Assembly: GCA_003140115.1 (NCBI GenBank)
Contig: PLIQ01000436.1
Location: forward strand, 1-6,485
Direction of reading: 5' to 3'
From: Actinomycetota bacterium
GTDB lineage: Bacteria > Actinomycetota > Actinomycetes > Streptosporangiales > Streptosporangiaceae
DNA length: 6,485 nt
Each line of letters opens with the position of its first letter. Within the stretch, counting starts at the first letter, position 1. The position numbers and the translations under genes are program-made. Shown here one piece after another: positions 1 to 5,904 of the stretch. The notes under the pieces are model-generated. The model did no database searches, was not told the DNA's origin, and was given only the letters and a program-made list of their open reading frames with translations.

Positions 1-126
1 CCGATTCCAAGCACACGTTCCATGCCGCTATCTTGCCAGGACGGCGATCAGGCCTGCTGGCACCTCACCATCGCTCGCTTCGATTCCCGTTCGCCTCCGC
101 CACGCTCTGACCTGGGAGGAGGCAGC

Positions 127-149
127 TGCGAGGCGGCGCCCGCCTCGCA
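127..149. repeat. Perfect 10-bp hairpin in the leading intergenic region
   Basis: The arms TGCGAGGCGG (127-136) and CCGCCTCGCA (140-149) are exact reverse complements around a CGC loop. No T-run follows on either strand, so it is not a classical intrinsic terminator, although actinobacterial terminators often lack a U-tract. A weaker stem (161-166 with 170-175, AAA loop, one G-U pair) follows on the plus strand. It could end transcription of a gene lying before the window, or be a regulatory structure upstream of the methyltransferase promoter. The stem is seen directly; its role is inferred. Confidence 0.5.
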
Positions 150-195
150 TACAGGCCATCGGCGGCAAAGCCGTCATTACCTGGCCGATAGGCTC

Positions 196-218
196 TAGCG
201 TGTCATCCGGATTGGAGG
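196..218 (+). promoter_or_regulatory. Probable -10 box and RBS of the DUF574 methyltransferase
   Basis: TAGCGT at 196-201 fits the actinobacterial -10 pattern TANNNT and would start transcription near 208. GGAGG at 214-218 lies 4 nt before the GTG at 223 and fixes that start. An alternative -10, TAGGCT, is at 189-194. No convincing -35 TTGAC is visible. The same TAGCGT hexamer occurs in both arms of the divergent promoter region near 1814-1845. Confidence 0.45.
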
Positions 219-222
219 TCGT

Positions 223-1005
223 GTGCCCGACTTTGACACCAGTGTCCCGCACATCGCCCGGGTCTATGACTACTGGCTGGGCGGGAAGGATAACTTCGCC
301 GCCGACCGGGAACTCGGCGAGCGGACCCTGCAGGCGTACCCGAACCTGGTGTTCTCAGTCCGCGCCAACCGCGCCTTCCTCGCCCGCACGGCCCGCTTCC
401 TGGCCGCCGAGGCGGGGATCAGGCAGTTCCTCGACATCGGCACCGGGATCCCGACCAACAACAACACGCACCAGGTCGCGCAGGGCGTGGCCCCTGAGGC
501 CCGGATCGTCTACGTCGACAACGACCCCATCGTGCTCTCGCATGCCCGGGCGCTGCTGACCAGCAAGCCGGAAGGCGCGTGCGCCTACATCGACGCCGAC
601 GTGCACGACCCGGACAAAATCCTGGCCACCGCCGCGGACACCCTGGACTTCAGCCAGCCGGTCGCGCTCATGCTGGTCGCGGTCATGCACTTCATCAGCG
701 ATGATTCCGAGGCCAGTGAAATCGTGAACCGGCTGATGGACGCCTGCGCGCCGGGCAGCTTCGTGACGATCTCGCATGCGGCCAGCGACATCGACGCCGA
801 GCAGCAAACGGAGATGGTCCGGCGCCTTAACCAGTCCGTGGCGGAAAAGGCGACGCTGCGCGATCACGCCCGCGTGACGCGCTTGTTCGACGGGCTCGAG
901 CTCGTCGAGCCAGGCGTGGTCCGGGTCGCCGAGTGGCGGCCGGACAGCCCGCTCGAGGCGGCCAGCCCCACGGGTCTATGGGGAGGCGTCGCCCGCAAGC
1001 CCTGA
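223..1005 (+). CDS. SAM-dependent methyltransferase, DUF574 (Methyltransf_19) family
   Basis: This 260-residue protein is of usual full length for the actinobacterial DUF574 family, which has a class I SAM-dependent methyltransferase fold; substrates are generally unknown. The N-terminal signature RVYDYWLGGKDNFAADRE spans residues 13-30. The SAM-binding loop DIGTGIPT is at 71-78, followed by NTHQVAQ, and the acidic second strand VYVDNDP at 96-102 would contact the SAM ribose. Further hallmarks are VMHFISDD (about 154-161) and the GGVARKP C-terminus. No signal peptide or membrane segment is seen, so it should be cytoplasmic. The GTG start is supported by GGAGG four bases upstream. It stands alone, converging on the VOC gene with 44 bp between stop codons, so context gives no clue to substrate. 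Family assignment is secure; any specific reaction would be a guess. Confidence 0.93.
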   Translation: MPDFDTSVPHIARVYDYWLGGKDNFAADRELGERTLQAYPNLVFSVRANRAFLARTARFLAAEAGIRQFLDIGTGIPTNNNTHQVAQGVAPEARIVYVDNDPIVLSHARALLTSKPEGACAYIDADVHDPDKILATAADTLDFSQPVALMLVAVMHFISDDSEASEIVNRLMDACAPGSFVTISHAASDIDAEQQTEMVRRLNQSVAEKATLRDHARVTRLFDGLELVEPGVVRVAEWRPDSPLEAASPTGLWGGVARKP

Positions 1006-1049
1006 CCGCTCACGCGGCCGAGTCGTCTACGCGACCAAGGACCGGGGGT

Positions 1050-1784
1050 CTAGCCGGCCAGCTCAACCCTCAGGCCGAGCCGCTTGGCCAGCAGGGCCGC
1101 GCGCTCCCGGTCGCTGGCGCCGAAGGTGCCTTCGGCCCGGGTGAAGCGGATGTGGTGCAGCGCCCCGCCGCGGGCCAGGCCGTCCTCGCGGACCAGCCGG
1201 AGCCGGCGGCCGCCGGGCCAGGTGAGCTCGGCGGCGTGGTCGCCGCCGCCCTCGAGCTGGCCGTCCAGGGCCTCGCGGAACAGCCGTGTCGCACCGTCGA
1301 GGTCGCTGACGTGGTGCTCGATCAGGTCGAAGCGGGTCGGCGGACCGGGCTCGGGCAGGTCCCGCGGCGCGGGCGTGTCCGGGGCACCGGACTGCTGGGC
1401 GACCTGGATGACGATGCCGTGGGCGCTGCGCGGGTGCAGGAACGCCTCCTTCCAGCTCGGGTTATCCAGGTTGACCCCGACGGGCTCGATGCCGAGCGCC
1501 CGGATGCGCGTCAGGGTCGCCTCGATGTCGCTGACGATGAAGTTGAAGTGATGCGGGCCGGCGCCATGAGCGGCCAGGAAGCGCTCCAGGAAGGCCGCGT
1601 CGGGGCCACCGGTGGGGGTCAGCAGCTCGATCTTCGGCCCGGCGGCGTAGTTCAGCTGACCCCACCAATAACCGGGGGAGTCGTCGCCGTAGACCCACGT
1701 TCCGCCCAGGATCCCGCCGAACAGGTCCCAGCCGTCGGTCAGCACGGTCGTGCCGATGGCGAGGTGGTCAAAAACGGTGGTCAA
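1050..1784 (-). CDS. VOC (glyoxalase/bleomycin-resistance fold) protein with two domains
   Basis: A 244-residue protein with two vicinal-oxygen-chelate modules. The first (about residues 4-130) starts FDHLAIGT and contains KIELLTP (51-57), PHHFNFIVSDIEA (77-89) and the HPRSAHGIVIQ end (117-127). The second (about 153-243) contains IEHHVSDLDGATRLF and ALHHIRFT. A Pro-rich linker (134-150) joins them. Candidate metal ligands in domain 1 are H7, E53, one of H78/H79 and the 122-127 region, where Q127 sits in the position often held by Glu. VOC enzymes include lyases, epimerases, dioxygenases and drug-binding proteins; the substrate cannot be assigned. The TTG start is supported by GGGAGG (1789-1794) 4 nt upstream, and no better in-frame start is seen. 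It is transcribed divergently from the DUF2332 gene. Probably cytoplasmic. Confidence 0.88.
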   Translation of the reverse strand: MTTVFDHLAIGTTVLTDGWDLFGGILGGTWVYGDDSPGYWWGQLNYAAGPKIELLTPTGGPDAAFLERFLAAHGAGPHHFNFIVSDIEATLTRIRALGIEPVGVNLDNPSWKEAFLHPRSAHGIVIQVAQQSGAPDTPAPRDLPEPGPPTRFDLIEHHVSDLDGATRLFREALDGQLEGGGDHAAELTWPGGRRLRLVREDGLARGGALHHIRFTRAEGTFGASDRERAALLAKRLGLRVELAG

Positions 1785-1813
1785 GGGGCCTCCCGGTGAT
1801 CATCGGACAGGAC

Positions 1814-1845
1814 GACGCTACCGTCCCGGACCCGCGGGTAGCGTC
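1814..1845. promoter_or_regulatory. Divergent promoter region built on an 8-bp inverted repeat
   Basis: GACGCTAC (1814-1821) and GTAGCGTC (1838-1845) are perfect reverse complements separated by 16 bp. Each arm contains an outward-facing TAGCGT that fits the TANNNT -10 pattern. The minus-strand box (1815-1820) would start a leader of about 24 nt carrying the VOC gene's GGGAGG. The plus-strand box (1839-1844) ends 6 nt before the DUF2332 ATG, implying a leaderless mRNA. With a 17-18 bp spacer, each promoter's -35 region falls on the other's -10, so the two may compete, or a dimeric regulator may sit on the repeat. The sequence relations are seen; promoter use is inferred. Confidence 0.5.
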
Positions 1846-1850
1846 CAGAC

Positions 1851-2825
1851 ATGACCATGGGCGGTCTTGACCCGAAGCGCACCACCGCGGAGAACTACCG
1901 CGTGTTCGGCCGGGAGGCGCGCGGGCGCTCGCCGGCGTACGAGACCCTGGCCGCGGCGGTGGCCGGCGACGGCCTGATCCTGGAGTTCCTGGACACGCTC
2001 CCGCCGCCCAAGCGCCAGCCCAATCTGCTGTTCGCCGCGGCCAGGTACCTCGGCACCCCGTCCGATATCGGCGCGCTGCGGACCCTGGTCCGGCGGGACG
2101 CGGCCGGACTTTCGCGGGTGATGCTGGCCCGGCGTACCCAGACCAACGAGCCCGCCCGCTGTGCCACCCTGCTGCCCGCGCTCGCCGCGCTACCCGGACC
2201 GCTGGCGCTGATCGAGGTCGGTGCCAGCGCCGGGCTGACCCTGCTGTTCGACCGCTACTCCTATGACTACGACGGCCACCAGATCGCCGGCTCCGACCCG
2301 GACGCGCCGACGCTGCGCTGCGCGATCAGCGGGCCAGCGCCGCTGCCGGACCGGGTGCCGGCCATCGCGTGGCGAGCCGGGCTCGACCTCAACCCGCTGG
2401 ATGTCACCCGCGAGGACGACGTCCGCTGGCTGGCCTGCCTGGTGTGGCCCGGGGAAAGTGGCCGCCAGGACCGGCTCGCCGCCGCGATCGCGTCCGCCCG
2501 CCGCGACCCGCCGCCGGTCCAGCGAGGTGACCTGCTGACCGACCTGCCCGCCCTGGCCGCTCAGGCCCCGGCCGAGGCCACCCTGGTCATTTACCACTCG
2601 GCGGTGCTGGCCTATGTCGCGGCGGAGGACCGGGAGCGTTTTGCCCGCACCGTCCGCGGCCTGGCGGCCGCGTGGTTGTCCAACGAGGCGCCCGGCGTGG
2701 TGCCCGGCCTGCCCTTCACCGCCTTCCGGGAAAACACGTTCGTGCTCGGCCGCGACGGCCGCACGCCGCTGGCCTTCGCCGACGGCCACGGAACCTGGCT
2801 GCACTGGCTCGACGGCTGGGGCTAG
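1851..2825 (+). CDS. DUF2332 family protein, function unknown
   Basis: A 324-residue protein of usual full length for DUF2332 (PF10094), a family common in Actinomycetota and without an assigned biochemical role that I know of. Diagnostic blocks run in order: RQPNLLFAAARYLG (55-68), TQTNEPARC (96-104), LALIEVGASAGLTLLFDRY (118-136), WRAGLDLNPLDV (174-185), RWLACLVWPGE (192-202), RGDLLTDLPAL (225-235) and YHSAVLAY (248-255). EVGASAGL followed by a second strand resembles SAM-binding motif I of Rossmann methyltransferases, which hints at, but does not prove, methyltransferase ancestry. No signal or membrane segments are seen. There is no Shine-Dalgarno before the ATG, but TAGCGT ends 6 nt upstream, favouring a leaderless start at 1851 over the second ATG at 1857. 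It is divergent from the VOC gene and stops only 6 nt from the stop of the membrane-protein gene. Confidence 0.92.
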   Translation: MTMGGLDPKRTTAENYRVFGREARGRSPAYETLAAAVAGDGLILEFLDTLPPPKRQPNLLFAAARYLGTPSDIGALRTLVRRDAAGLSRVMLARRTQTNEPARCATLLPALAALPGPLALIEVGASAGLTLLFDRYSYDYDGHQIAGSDPDAPTLRCAISGPAPLPDRVPAIAWRAGLDLNPLDVTREDDVRWLACLVWPGESGRQDRLAAAIASARRDPPPVQRGDLLTDLPALAAQAPAEATLVIYHSAVLAYVAAEDRERFARTVRGLAAAWLSNEAPGVVPGLPFTAFRENTFVLGRDGRTPLAFADGHGTWLHWLDGWG

Positions 2826-2831
2826 CCACGA

Positions 2832-3263
2832 TCAGTCGGCGATGCTCTCGTCCGGCTCCACACGGCCTGCGGCCAGCGCCCCGGCCGCGCCGACCAGGGC
2901 CGCGCCGCCGGCCGAGGCAGCCACCAGCCACCGGGTGACCCGCGGGAGCTCGCGCCATGATGCCAGGCTGGCCACCACGTCCAGCGCGTCGGACAGGGCG
3001 CCTGCGGCGACCCAGGCGCGGGCCGAGCCGGCCTCGGACGCCGGAGCCTGCAACGCGGCCAGCGCGCCGAGCCCCAAGGCCAGATCACGTGCGCCCAGCG
3101 CGCGCCCGAGCACCCGGGCTGCTACGTCATCGGCCGCCGCGCCCACCCACGGGCGGGCCGGGACCGACGGCCAGGCCAGGGCGGTCACGCCGAGCGCCAC
3201 CCGCCCGGCCGCCACGACCGTGGCCCCGCGCCTTAGCAGCGACGGGATGGGAGTCGAGGTCAC
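2832..3263 (-). CDS. Small integral membrane protein, unnamed actinobacterial family
   Basis: A 143-residue, Ala/Gly/Leu-rich protein with about four hydrophobic segments (residues 15-32, 58-72, 84-102 and 112-132), so probably an inner-membrane protein. A conserved-looking core is VLGRALGARDLALGLGALAAL (51-71), followed by WVAAGALSDALDVVASLASW (84-103). Asp/Arg residues within or beside helices (R58, D60, D92, D95) are the likely functional positions. It resembles small DUF4267-like proteins, but I am not sure of the family and propose no function. The GTG start is well supported by AGGGAGG (3272-3278) with an 8-nt spacer. It converges on DUF2332 and diverges from the F420 oxidoreductase across 126 bp. 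The overlapping plus-strand open frame is rejected in favour of this one on hydrophobicity and RBS. Confidence 0.78.
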   Translation of the reverse strand: MTSTPIPSLLRRGATVVAAGRVALGVTALAWPSVPARPWVGAAADDVAARVLGRALGARDLALGLGALAALQAPASEAGSARAWVAAGALSDALDVVASLASWRELPRVTRWLVAASAGGAALVGAAGALAAGRVEPDESIAD

Positions 3264-3350
3264 CTGCGCTGCCTCCCTTCCACGCCGCGATCATCCCCGG
3301 CGTGCCTGATAGACGGTCCAACCTGCGGATCCAACCCCACCAGTATCCCG

Positions 3351-3360
3351 GTTCCGGAAC
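3351..3360. repeat. Perfect 10-bp palindrome in a divergent intergenic region
   Basis: GTTCCGGAAC reads the same on both strands. It lies 30 bp before the F420 oxidoreductase start and about 88 bp before the membrane-protein start on the other strand. Its right half also provides the GGAAC of a possible ECF-type -35 element. A short direct repeat, TCCAACC (3317-3323 and 3330-3336, 13 bp apart), lies further upstream. Either could be an operator; no regulator gene is in the window. Confidence 0.4.
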
Positions 3361-3381
3361 ATCACGGGGACCGGTGTTGTT
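3356..3381 (+). promoter_or_regulatory. Possible stress ECF-sigma promoter for the F420 oxidoreductase
   Basis: GGAAC (3356-3360) is followed after exactly 18 nt by GTT (3379-3381). This matches the spacing of SigR/SigH-type promoters of actinobacteria (GGAAT or GGAAC, N18-19, GTT). Transcription would start about 7-9 nt later, at or next to the ATG at 3390, which lacks a usable Shine-Dalgarno and so fits a leaderless mRNA. No TANNNT box at the right distance competes with it. A short motif like this can occur by chance. Confidence 0.33.
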
Positions 3382-3389
3382 CACGGGGC

Positions 3390-3815
3390 ATGATCGAGGA
3401 CGGGTTTGCGGAGTTGATCGGCGCTCAGCGCCAGGGCGTACTGGTCACCCTCAGGAAAGACGGGTGGCCGCAGCTGTCTAACGTGAACTACGGCTGGGAC
3501 GCGGCGACCCAGACCATCCGGATCTCCAGCACCGAGGACCGGGCCAAGACCGCCAACCTGCGCCGCGACCCGCGGGCCAGCTTCCACGTCACCAGCGGTG
3601 ACTTCTGGTCCTATGTCGTGGTCGACGGGCACGCCCAACTGTCCGCGGTGGCCCGCGATCCGCACGACGCGGCCGTCGAGGAGTTGATCGACCTGTACCG
3701 CGCGGTGCAGGGCGAGCACCCGGACTGGGACGACTACCGGGCGGCCATGGTCCGCGATCGGCGCCTGGTTATCAGCCTCCCAGCCGAACGCGCCTACGGC
3801 ATGGTCCGCCGGTAA
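3390..3815 (+). CDS. PPOX-class F420-dependent oxidoreductase, Rv1155-like
   Basis: A 141-residue split beta-barrel protein of the pyridoxamine 5'-phosphate-oxidase-like superfamily, very similar in motif order to mycobacterial Rv1155 (TIGR03618 type), which binds coenzyme F420 rather than acting as a true PNP oxidase. Visible blocks are GVLVTLRKDGWPQLSNV (16-32), the cofactor-phosphate block RAKTANLRRDPRAS (51-64, with K53 and R58/R59 as likely contacts), WSYVVVDGHAQL (73-84), and the C-terminal LYRAVQGEHPDWDDYR, which is a strong signature of this subgroup. Members probably reduce quinone- or biliverdin-like substrates with F420H2; the true substrate here is unknown. Cytoplasmic, probably a dimer. 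The ATG has no good RBS. moaA follows on the same strand after 35 nt but appears to have its own promoter. Confidence 0.93.
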   Translation: MIEDGFAELIGAQRQGVLVTLRKDGWPQLSNVNYGWDAATQTIRISSTEDRAKTANLRRDPRASFHVTSGDFWSYVVVDGHAQLSAVARDPHDAAVEELIDLYRAVQGEHPDWDDYRAAMVRDRRLVISLPAERAYGMVRR

Positions 3816-3841
3816 CCATCAGCCGGGACCAACGGTGAGCA

Positions 3842-3847
3842 TAGGGT
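3842..3847 (+). promoter_or_regulatory. -10 box of moaA (leaderless geometry)
   Basis: TAGGGT at 3842-3847 fits TANNNT and ends 6 nt before the second ATG (3854), so transcription would begin at that ATG's first base. The upstream ATG at 3851 is only 3 nt from the box, too near for a start site. There is no Shine-Dalgarno in the 35-nt gap after the oxidoreductase stop, and no clear -35. Confidence 0.45.
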
Positions 3848-3850
3848 GGG

Positions 3851-4843
3851 ATGATGCTGGCTGACTCCTTCGGACGGGTTGCAACCGATCTGCGCGTATC
3901 GCTCACCGATCGGTGCAACCTGCGATGCGCGTACTGCATGCCGCCCGAAGGACTCGAATGGCTGCCCTCACCCGAGTTGCTCACCGACGACGAGGTAGTG
4001 CGGCTGATCCGGGTAGCGGTCGAACTGCTCGGCGTCCGCGAGGTCAGGTTTACCGGCGGCGAGCCGCTGCTGCGCCGGGGCCTGGCCGGCATCATCGCCC
4101 GGACCGCCGAGCTGGACCCGCGCCCGGAGATCTCGCTCACCACCAACGCGATCGGGCTCGCCCGCACCGCCGCGGCGCTCCACCAGGCCGGACTCGACCG
4201 GATCAACGTGTCGCTAGACACGCTGCGACCGGAGGCGTTCCGCAAGCTGGCCCGCCGGGACCGGCTGCCCGACGTGCTGGACGGGCTGGCCGCCGCGGCC
4301 ACGGCGGGCCTGAACCCGGTCAAGGTCAACGCGGTGCTGATGCGCGATCTCAACGACGACGAGGCCGTGCCACTGCTGCGGTTCTGCCTCGATCACGGTT
4401 ACGAGCTGCGCTTCATCGAGCAGATGCCGCTGGACGCGCAGCACGGCTGGAAGCGCGCCGAGATGGTGACCGCGGATGAGATCTTGGCCGCACTCGCCCG
4501 CGAATTCAGCCTGACTCCGGACGACCCGCATAAGCGCGGCTCGACGCCCGCCGAGGCGTTCTTGGTGGACGGCGGCCCGGCGCGGGTGGGCGTGATCGCG
4601 TCGGTCACCCGGCCGTTCTGCGGCAACTGTGACCGAGTCCGGCTGACCGCCGACGGCCAGGTGCGGAACTGCTTGTTCGCCCGGACCGAGAGCGACCTGC
4701 GTAGCCCGCTGCGCGCGGCCGCCAGCGACGCCGAGCTTGCGGACCAGTGGCGGCGAGCGGTCGCGGTGAAGCTGCCGGGCCACGGCATCAACGACCCGTC
4801 CTTCCTGCAGCCCGACCGTCCCATGTCCGCCATCGGCGGCTGA
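3851..4843 (+). CDS. moaA: GTP 3',8-cyclase MoaA (molybdenum cofactor biosynthesis)
   Basis: A radical-SAM enzyme that, with MoaC, converts GTP to cyclic pyranopterin monophosphate, the first step of molybdenum cofactor synthesis in the cytoplasm. The SAM-binding [4Fe-4S] motif is C22-x3-C26-x2-C29 in TDRCNLRCAYCMPPEG. SAM-binding TGGEP is at 68-72 and NVSLDTL near 119-125. The second, substrate-binding cluster has C257, C260 and C274 (CxxC-x13-C), with R262 and R264 in CDRVRL matching the GTP-contact arginines of the well-studied Staphylococcus enzyme; R15 matches its N-terminal arginine. The C-terminal Gly-Gly (329-330) needed for catalysis is intact. At 330 residues it is full length and looks functional. 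An in-frame ATG at 3854 is the more likely true start on promoter spacing (329 aa). No other moa gene is adjacent; the DUF6457 gene is the only other possible Moco link. Confidence 0.97.
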   Translation: MMLADSFGRVATDLRVSLTDRCNLRCAYCMPPEGLEWLPSPELLTDDEVVRLIRVAVELLGVREVRFTGGEPLLRRGLAGIIARTAELDPRPEISLTTNAIGLARTAAALHQAGLDRINVSLDTLRPEAFRKLARRDRLPDVLDGLAAAATAGLNPVKVNAVLMRDLNDDEAVPLLRFCLDHGYELRFIEQMPLDAQHGWKRAEMVTADEILAALAREFSLTPDDPHKRGSTPAEAFLVDGGPARVGVIASVTRPFCGNCDRVRLTADGQVRNCLFARTESDLRSPLRAAASDAELADQWRRAVAVKLPGHGINDPSFLQPDRPMSAIGG

Positions 4844-4857
4844 CCGCTAGAGGTCGG
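4840..4857. terminator. Small two-way hairpin at the moaA/CDF tail-to-tail junction
   Basis: CTGACC (4840-4845) pairs with GGTCGG (4852-4857), six pairs including one G-U, around a 6-nt loop. The stem contains the moaA stop (TGA, 4841-4843) and the loop contains the transporter's stop (4847-4849, minus strand). With only 3 nt between the two stops, any terminator must overlap coding sequence. There is no U-tract and the stem is short, so this is a weak candidate. Confidence 0.25.
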
Positions 4858-5830
4858 CGGGGCGGTACGCGGGTCCGTGCGCGTCGTCGCAGTGCGGTTC
4901 GGCCCCGAGGGCACCGGGAACCGCGGCGGCCGGGCCGTTCGGCGCGGCGGCGTGATCGACCTGCAGGGTGGCGTGGGTGATCCCGTACTCGCGGGACAAG
5001 AACACCTCCAGGTCGGCCCGCACCGCATGGCAGTCTGCACCAGGCGCGACCAGCACGTGAGCCGAAGCCGCGGCCAGGCCCGAGGTGATCTCCCAGATAT
5101 GCAAATCGTGGACCTCGCAAACCAGCGCCCGGCTCGCCATCGCGGCGCCCACGGCGGCGGGCGACAGCCCGGCCGGGGCGGCCTCGAGGAAGATCCGCCC
5201 CGACTCCTTAAGCAGCCCGTACCCCGCGTGCAGCATCAGCGCCACGACCACCAGCGTCGCGATCGCGTCGGCCCGGTCGAACCTAGTGGTCAGGATGACC
5301 AGCCCGGCCACCGCGGTGGCGATAAACGCGTACAGGTCGGTGACGACGTGCTGGAACGCCCCCGCTAGGTTCAGGCTGCGCGGCTGGCCGCGGCCGCTGG
5401 CCCGCGCGATCAGCATGGTCGCGGCGACGTTCACCGCCACGCCGGCCAGCGCCACGCCCAGTACCGTCCCGCCGCTCACCGACGGCGGGTTCACCAGGTG
5501 GCGGATCGCCGTGTAGCCCAGCCAGATCGCGAGCAGGACCAAGGTGATTCCGTTGGCCTGAGCGGACAGGATCTCGGTGCGCTTCAGGCCCCAGGTGTAC
5601 CCGCCCGTCGGCGGCCTGGCCGCCAGCCGCGCGGTGATGAGCACCAGCGCGATCGACGCGGCGTCGGTCAGCATGTGCGCGGCATCGGAGATCAGGGCCA
5701 GCGAGTGCGCGGCCACGCCCGCCACGATCTCCCCGGCCATGAAGGCGAGGATCAGCGCAAGCGCGCCGGACAGCCAGCGTGGATCCGTGCCGGGCGCCGG
5801 GCCGTGCTCATGCCGATCAGTTCCCGTCAC
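4847..5830 (-). CDS. Cation diffusion facilitator (CDF, CzcD/ZnT type) metal-efflux transporter
   Basis: A 327-residue inner-membrane antiporter expected to export Zn2+ or a similar divalent cation in exchange for protons. Six hydrophobic helices precede a cytoplasmic metallochaperone-like domain. Numbered from this start, TM2 has SDAAHMLTD with ligands H52 and D56, and TM5 has H161 and D165 in QHVVTD; this two-His/two-Asp site is typical of zinc-preferring CDFs. The C-terminal domain contains VHDLHIWEITSG, and the tail ends with a His/Cys/Asp patch (HCDDAHG). The N-terminus carries a short DRHEHG motif.

The frame stays open to a GTG at 5875, but I prefer the GTG at 5828-5830. TATCGT ends exactly 6 nt before it, and the 14 codons between the two GTGs end in G/C only about 6 times, unlike the strongly GC3-biased body. 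It converges on moaA with 3 nt between stops. Confidence 0.93.
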   Translation of the reverse strand: MTGTDRHEHGPAPGTDPRWLSGALALILAFMAGEIVAGVAAHSLALISDAAHMLTDAASIALVLITARLAARPPTGGYTWGLKRTEILSAQANGITLVLLAIWLGYTAIRHLVNPPSVSGGTVLGVALAGVAVNVAATMLIARASGRGQPRSLNLAGAFQHVVTDLYAFIATAVAGLVILTTRFDRADAIATLVVVALMLHAGYGLLKESGRIFLEAAPAGLSPAAVGAAMASRALVCEVHDLHIWEITSGLAAASAHVLVAPGADCHAVRADLEVFLSREYGITHATLQVDHAAAPNGPAAAVPGALGAEPHCDDAHGPAYRPADL

Positions 5831-5836
5831 GATTCG

Positions 5837-5842
5837 ACGATA
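5837..5842 (-). promoter_or_regulatory. -10 box of the CDF transporter (leaderless geometry)
   Basis: On the minus strand, TATCGT fits TANNNT and is followed by exactly 6 nt (CGAATC) and then GTG at 5830-5828. This places the transcription start on the start codon and argues that the longer open frame beginning at 5875 includes promoter DNA. No clear -35 is seen. Confidence 0.42.
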
Positions 5843-5891
5843 TCTCCAGCCTCCGTTTTCTCCCTCAAACCCCACCCTGATTTGTCCCCCG

Positions 5892-5897
5892 TAGGCT
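5892..5897 (+). promoter_or_regulatory. -10 box of the DUF6457 gene (leaderless geometry)
   Basis: TAGGCT at 5892-5897 fits TANNNT and ends 7 nt before the ATG at 5905. The intervening bases contain no Shine-Dalgarno, so a leaderless mRNA is likely. It is divergent from the CDF promoter, whose -10 lies about 50 bp away on the other strand. Confidence 0.42.
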
Positions 5898-5904
5898 GAC
5901 GACC

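Noticed and set aside
28..252. Minus-strand 74-codon frame in the leading intergenic region
   Set aside because: It spans the perfect hairpin and the methyltransferase promoter and start, shows no family motif, and would overlap a real gene's 5' end.
200..559. Plus-strand frame overlapping the start of the methyltransferase, open from base 2 of the window
   Set aside because: It shares DNA with the well-supported DUF574 gene in another frame, its product is Ser/Pro/Arg/Thr-rich without motifs, and its GTG at 200 lacks an RBS. The open stretch before it (2-199) gives no recognisable protein, so I do not call a gene tail there.
1022..1050. Possible terminator between the methyltransferase and VOC genes
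   Set aside because: Only 4-bp stems (such as GACC-GGG-GGTC at 1040-1050) can be formed and there is no U-tract; too weak to list.
933..1799. Long plus-strand open frame (288 codons) over the VOC gene
   Set aside because: It is antisense to a clear two-domain VOC protein with RBS, has low-complexity Gly/Ala/Gln/Arg composition and no recognisable motif; such frames are common in high-GC DNA.
2614..3309. Plus-strand 231-codon frame over the DUF2332 end and the membrane protein
   Set aside because: It is Ala/Pro/Ser/Arg low complexity and contradicts two better-supported genes, one with a clear AGGGAGG RBS on the opposite strand.
3390..4843. F420 oxidoreductase and moaA as one operon
   Set aside because: They are co-directional with 35 nt between them, but moaA has its own TAGGGT box at leaderless distance and no RBS, so an obligate operon is not supported; read-through remains possible.
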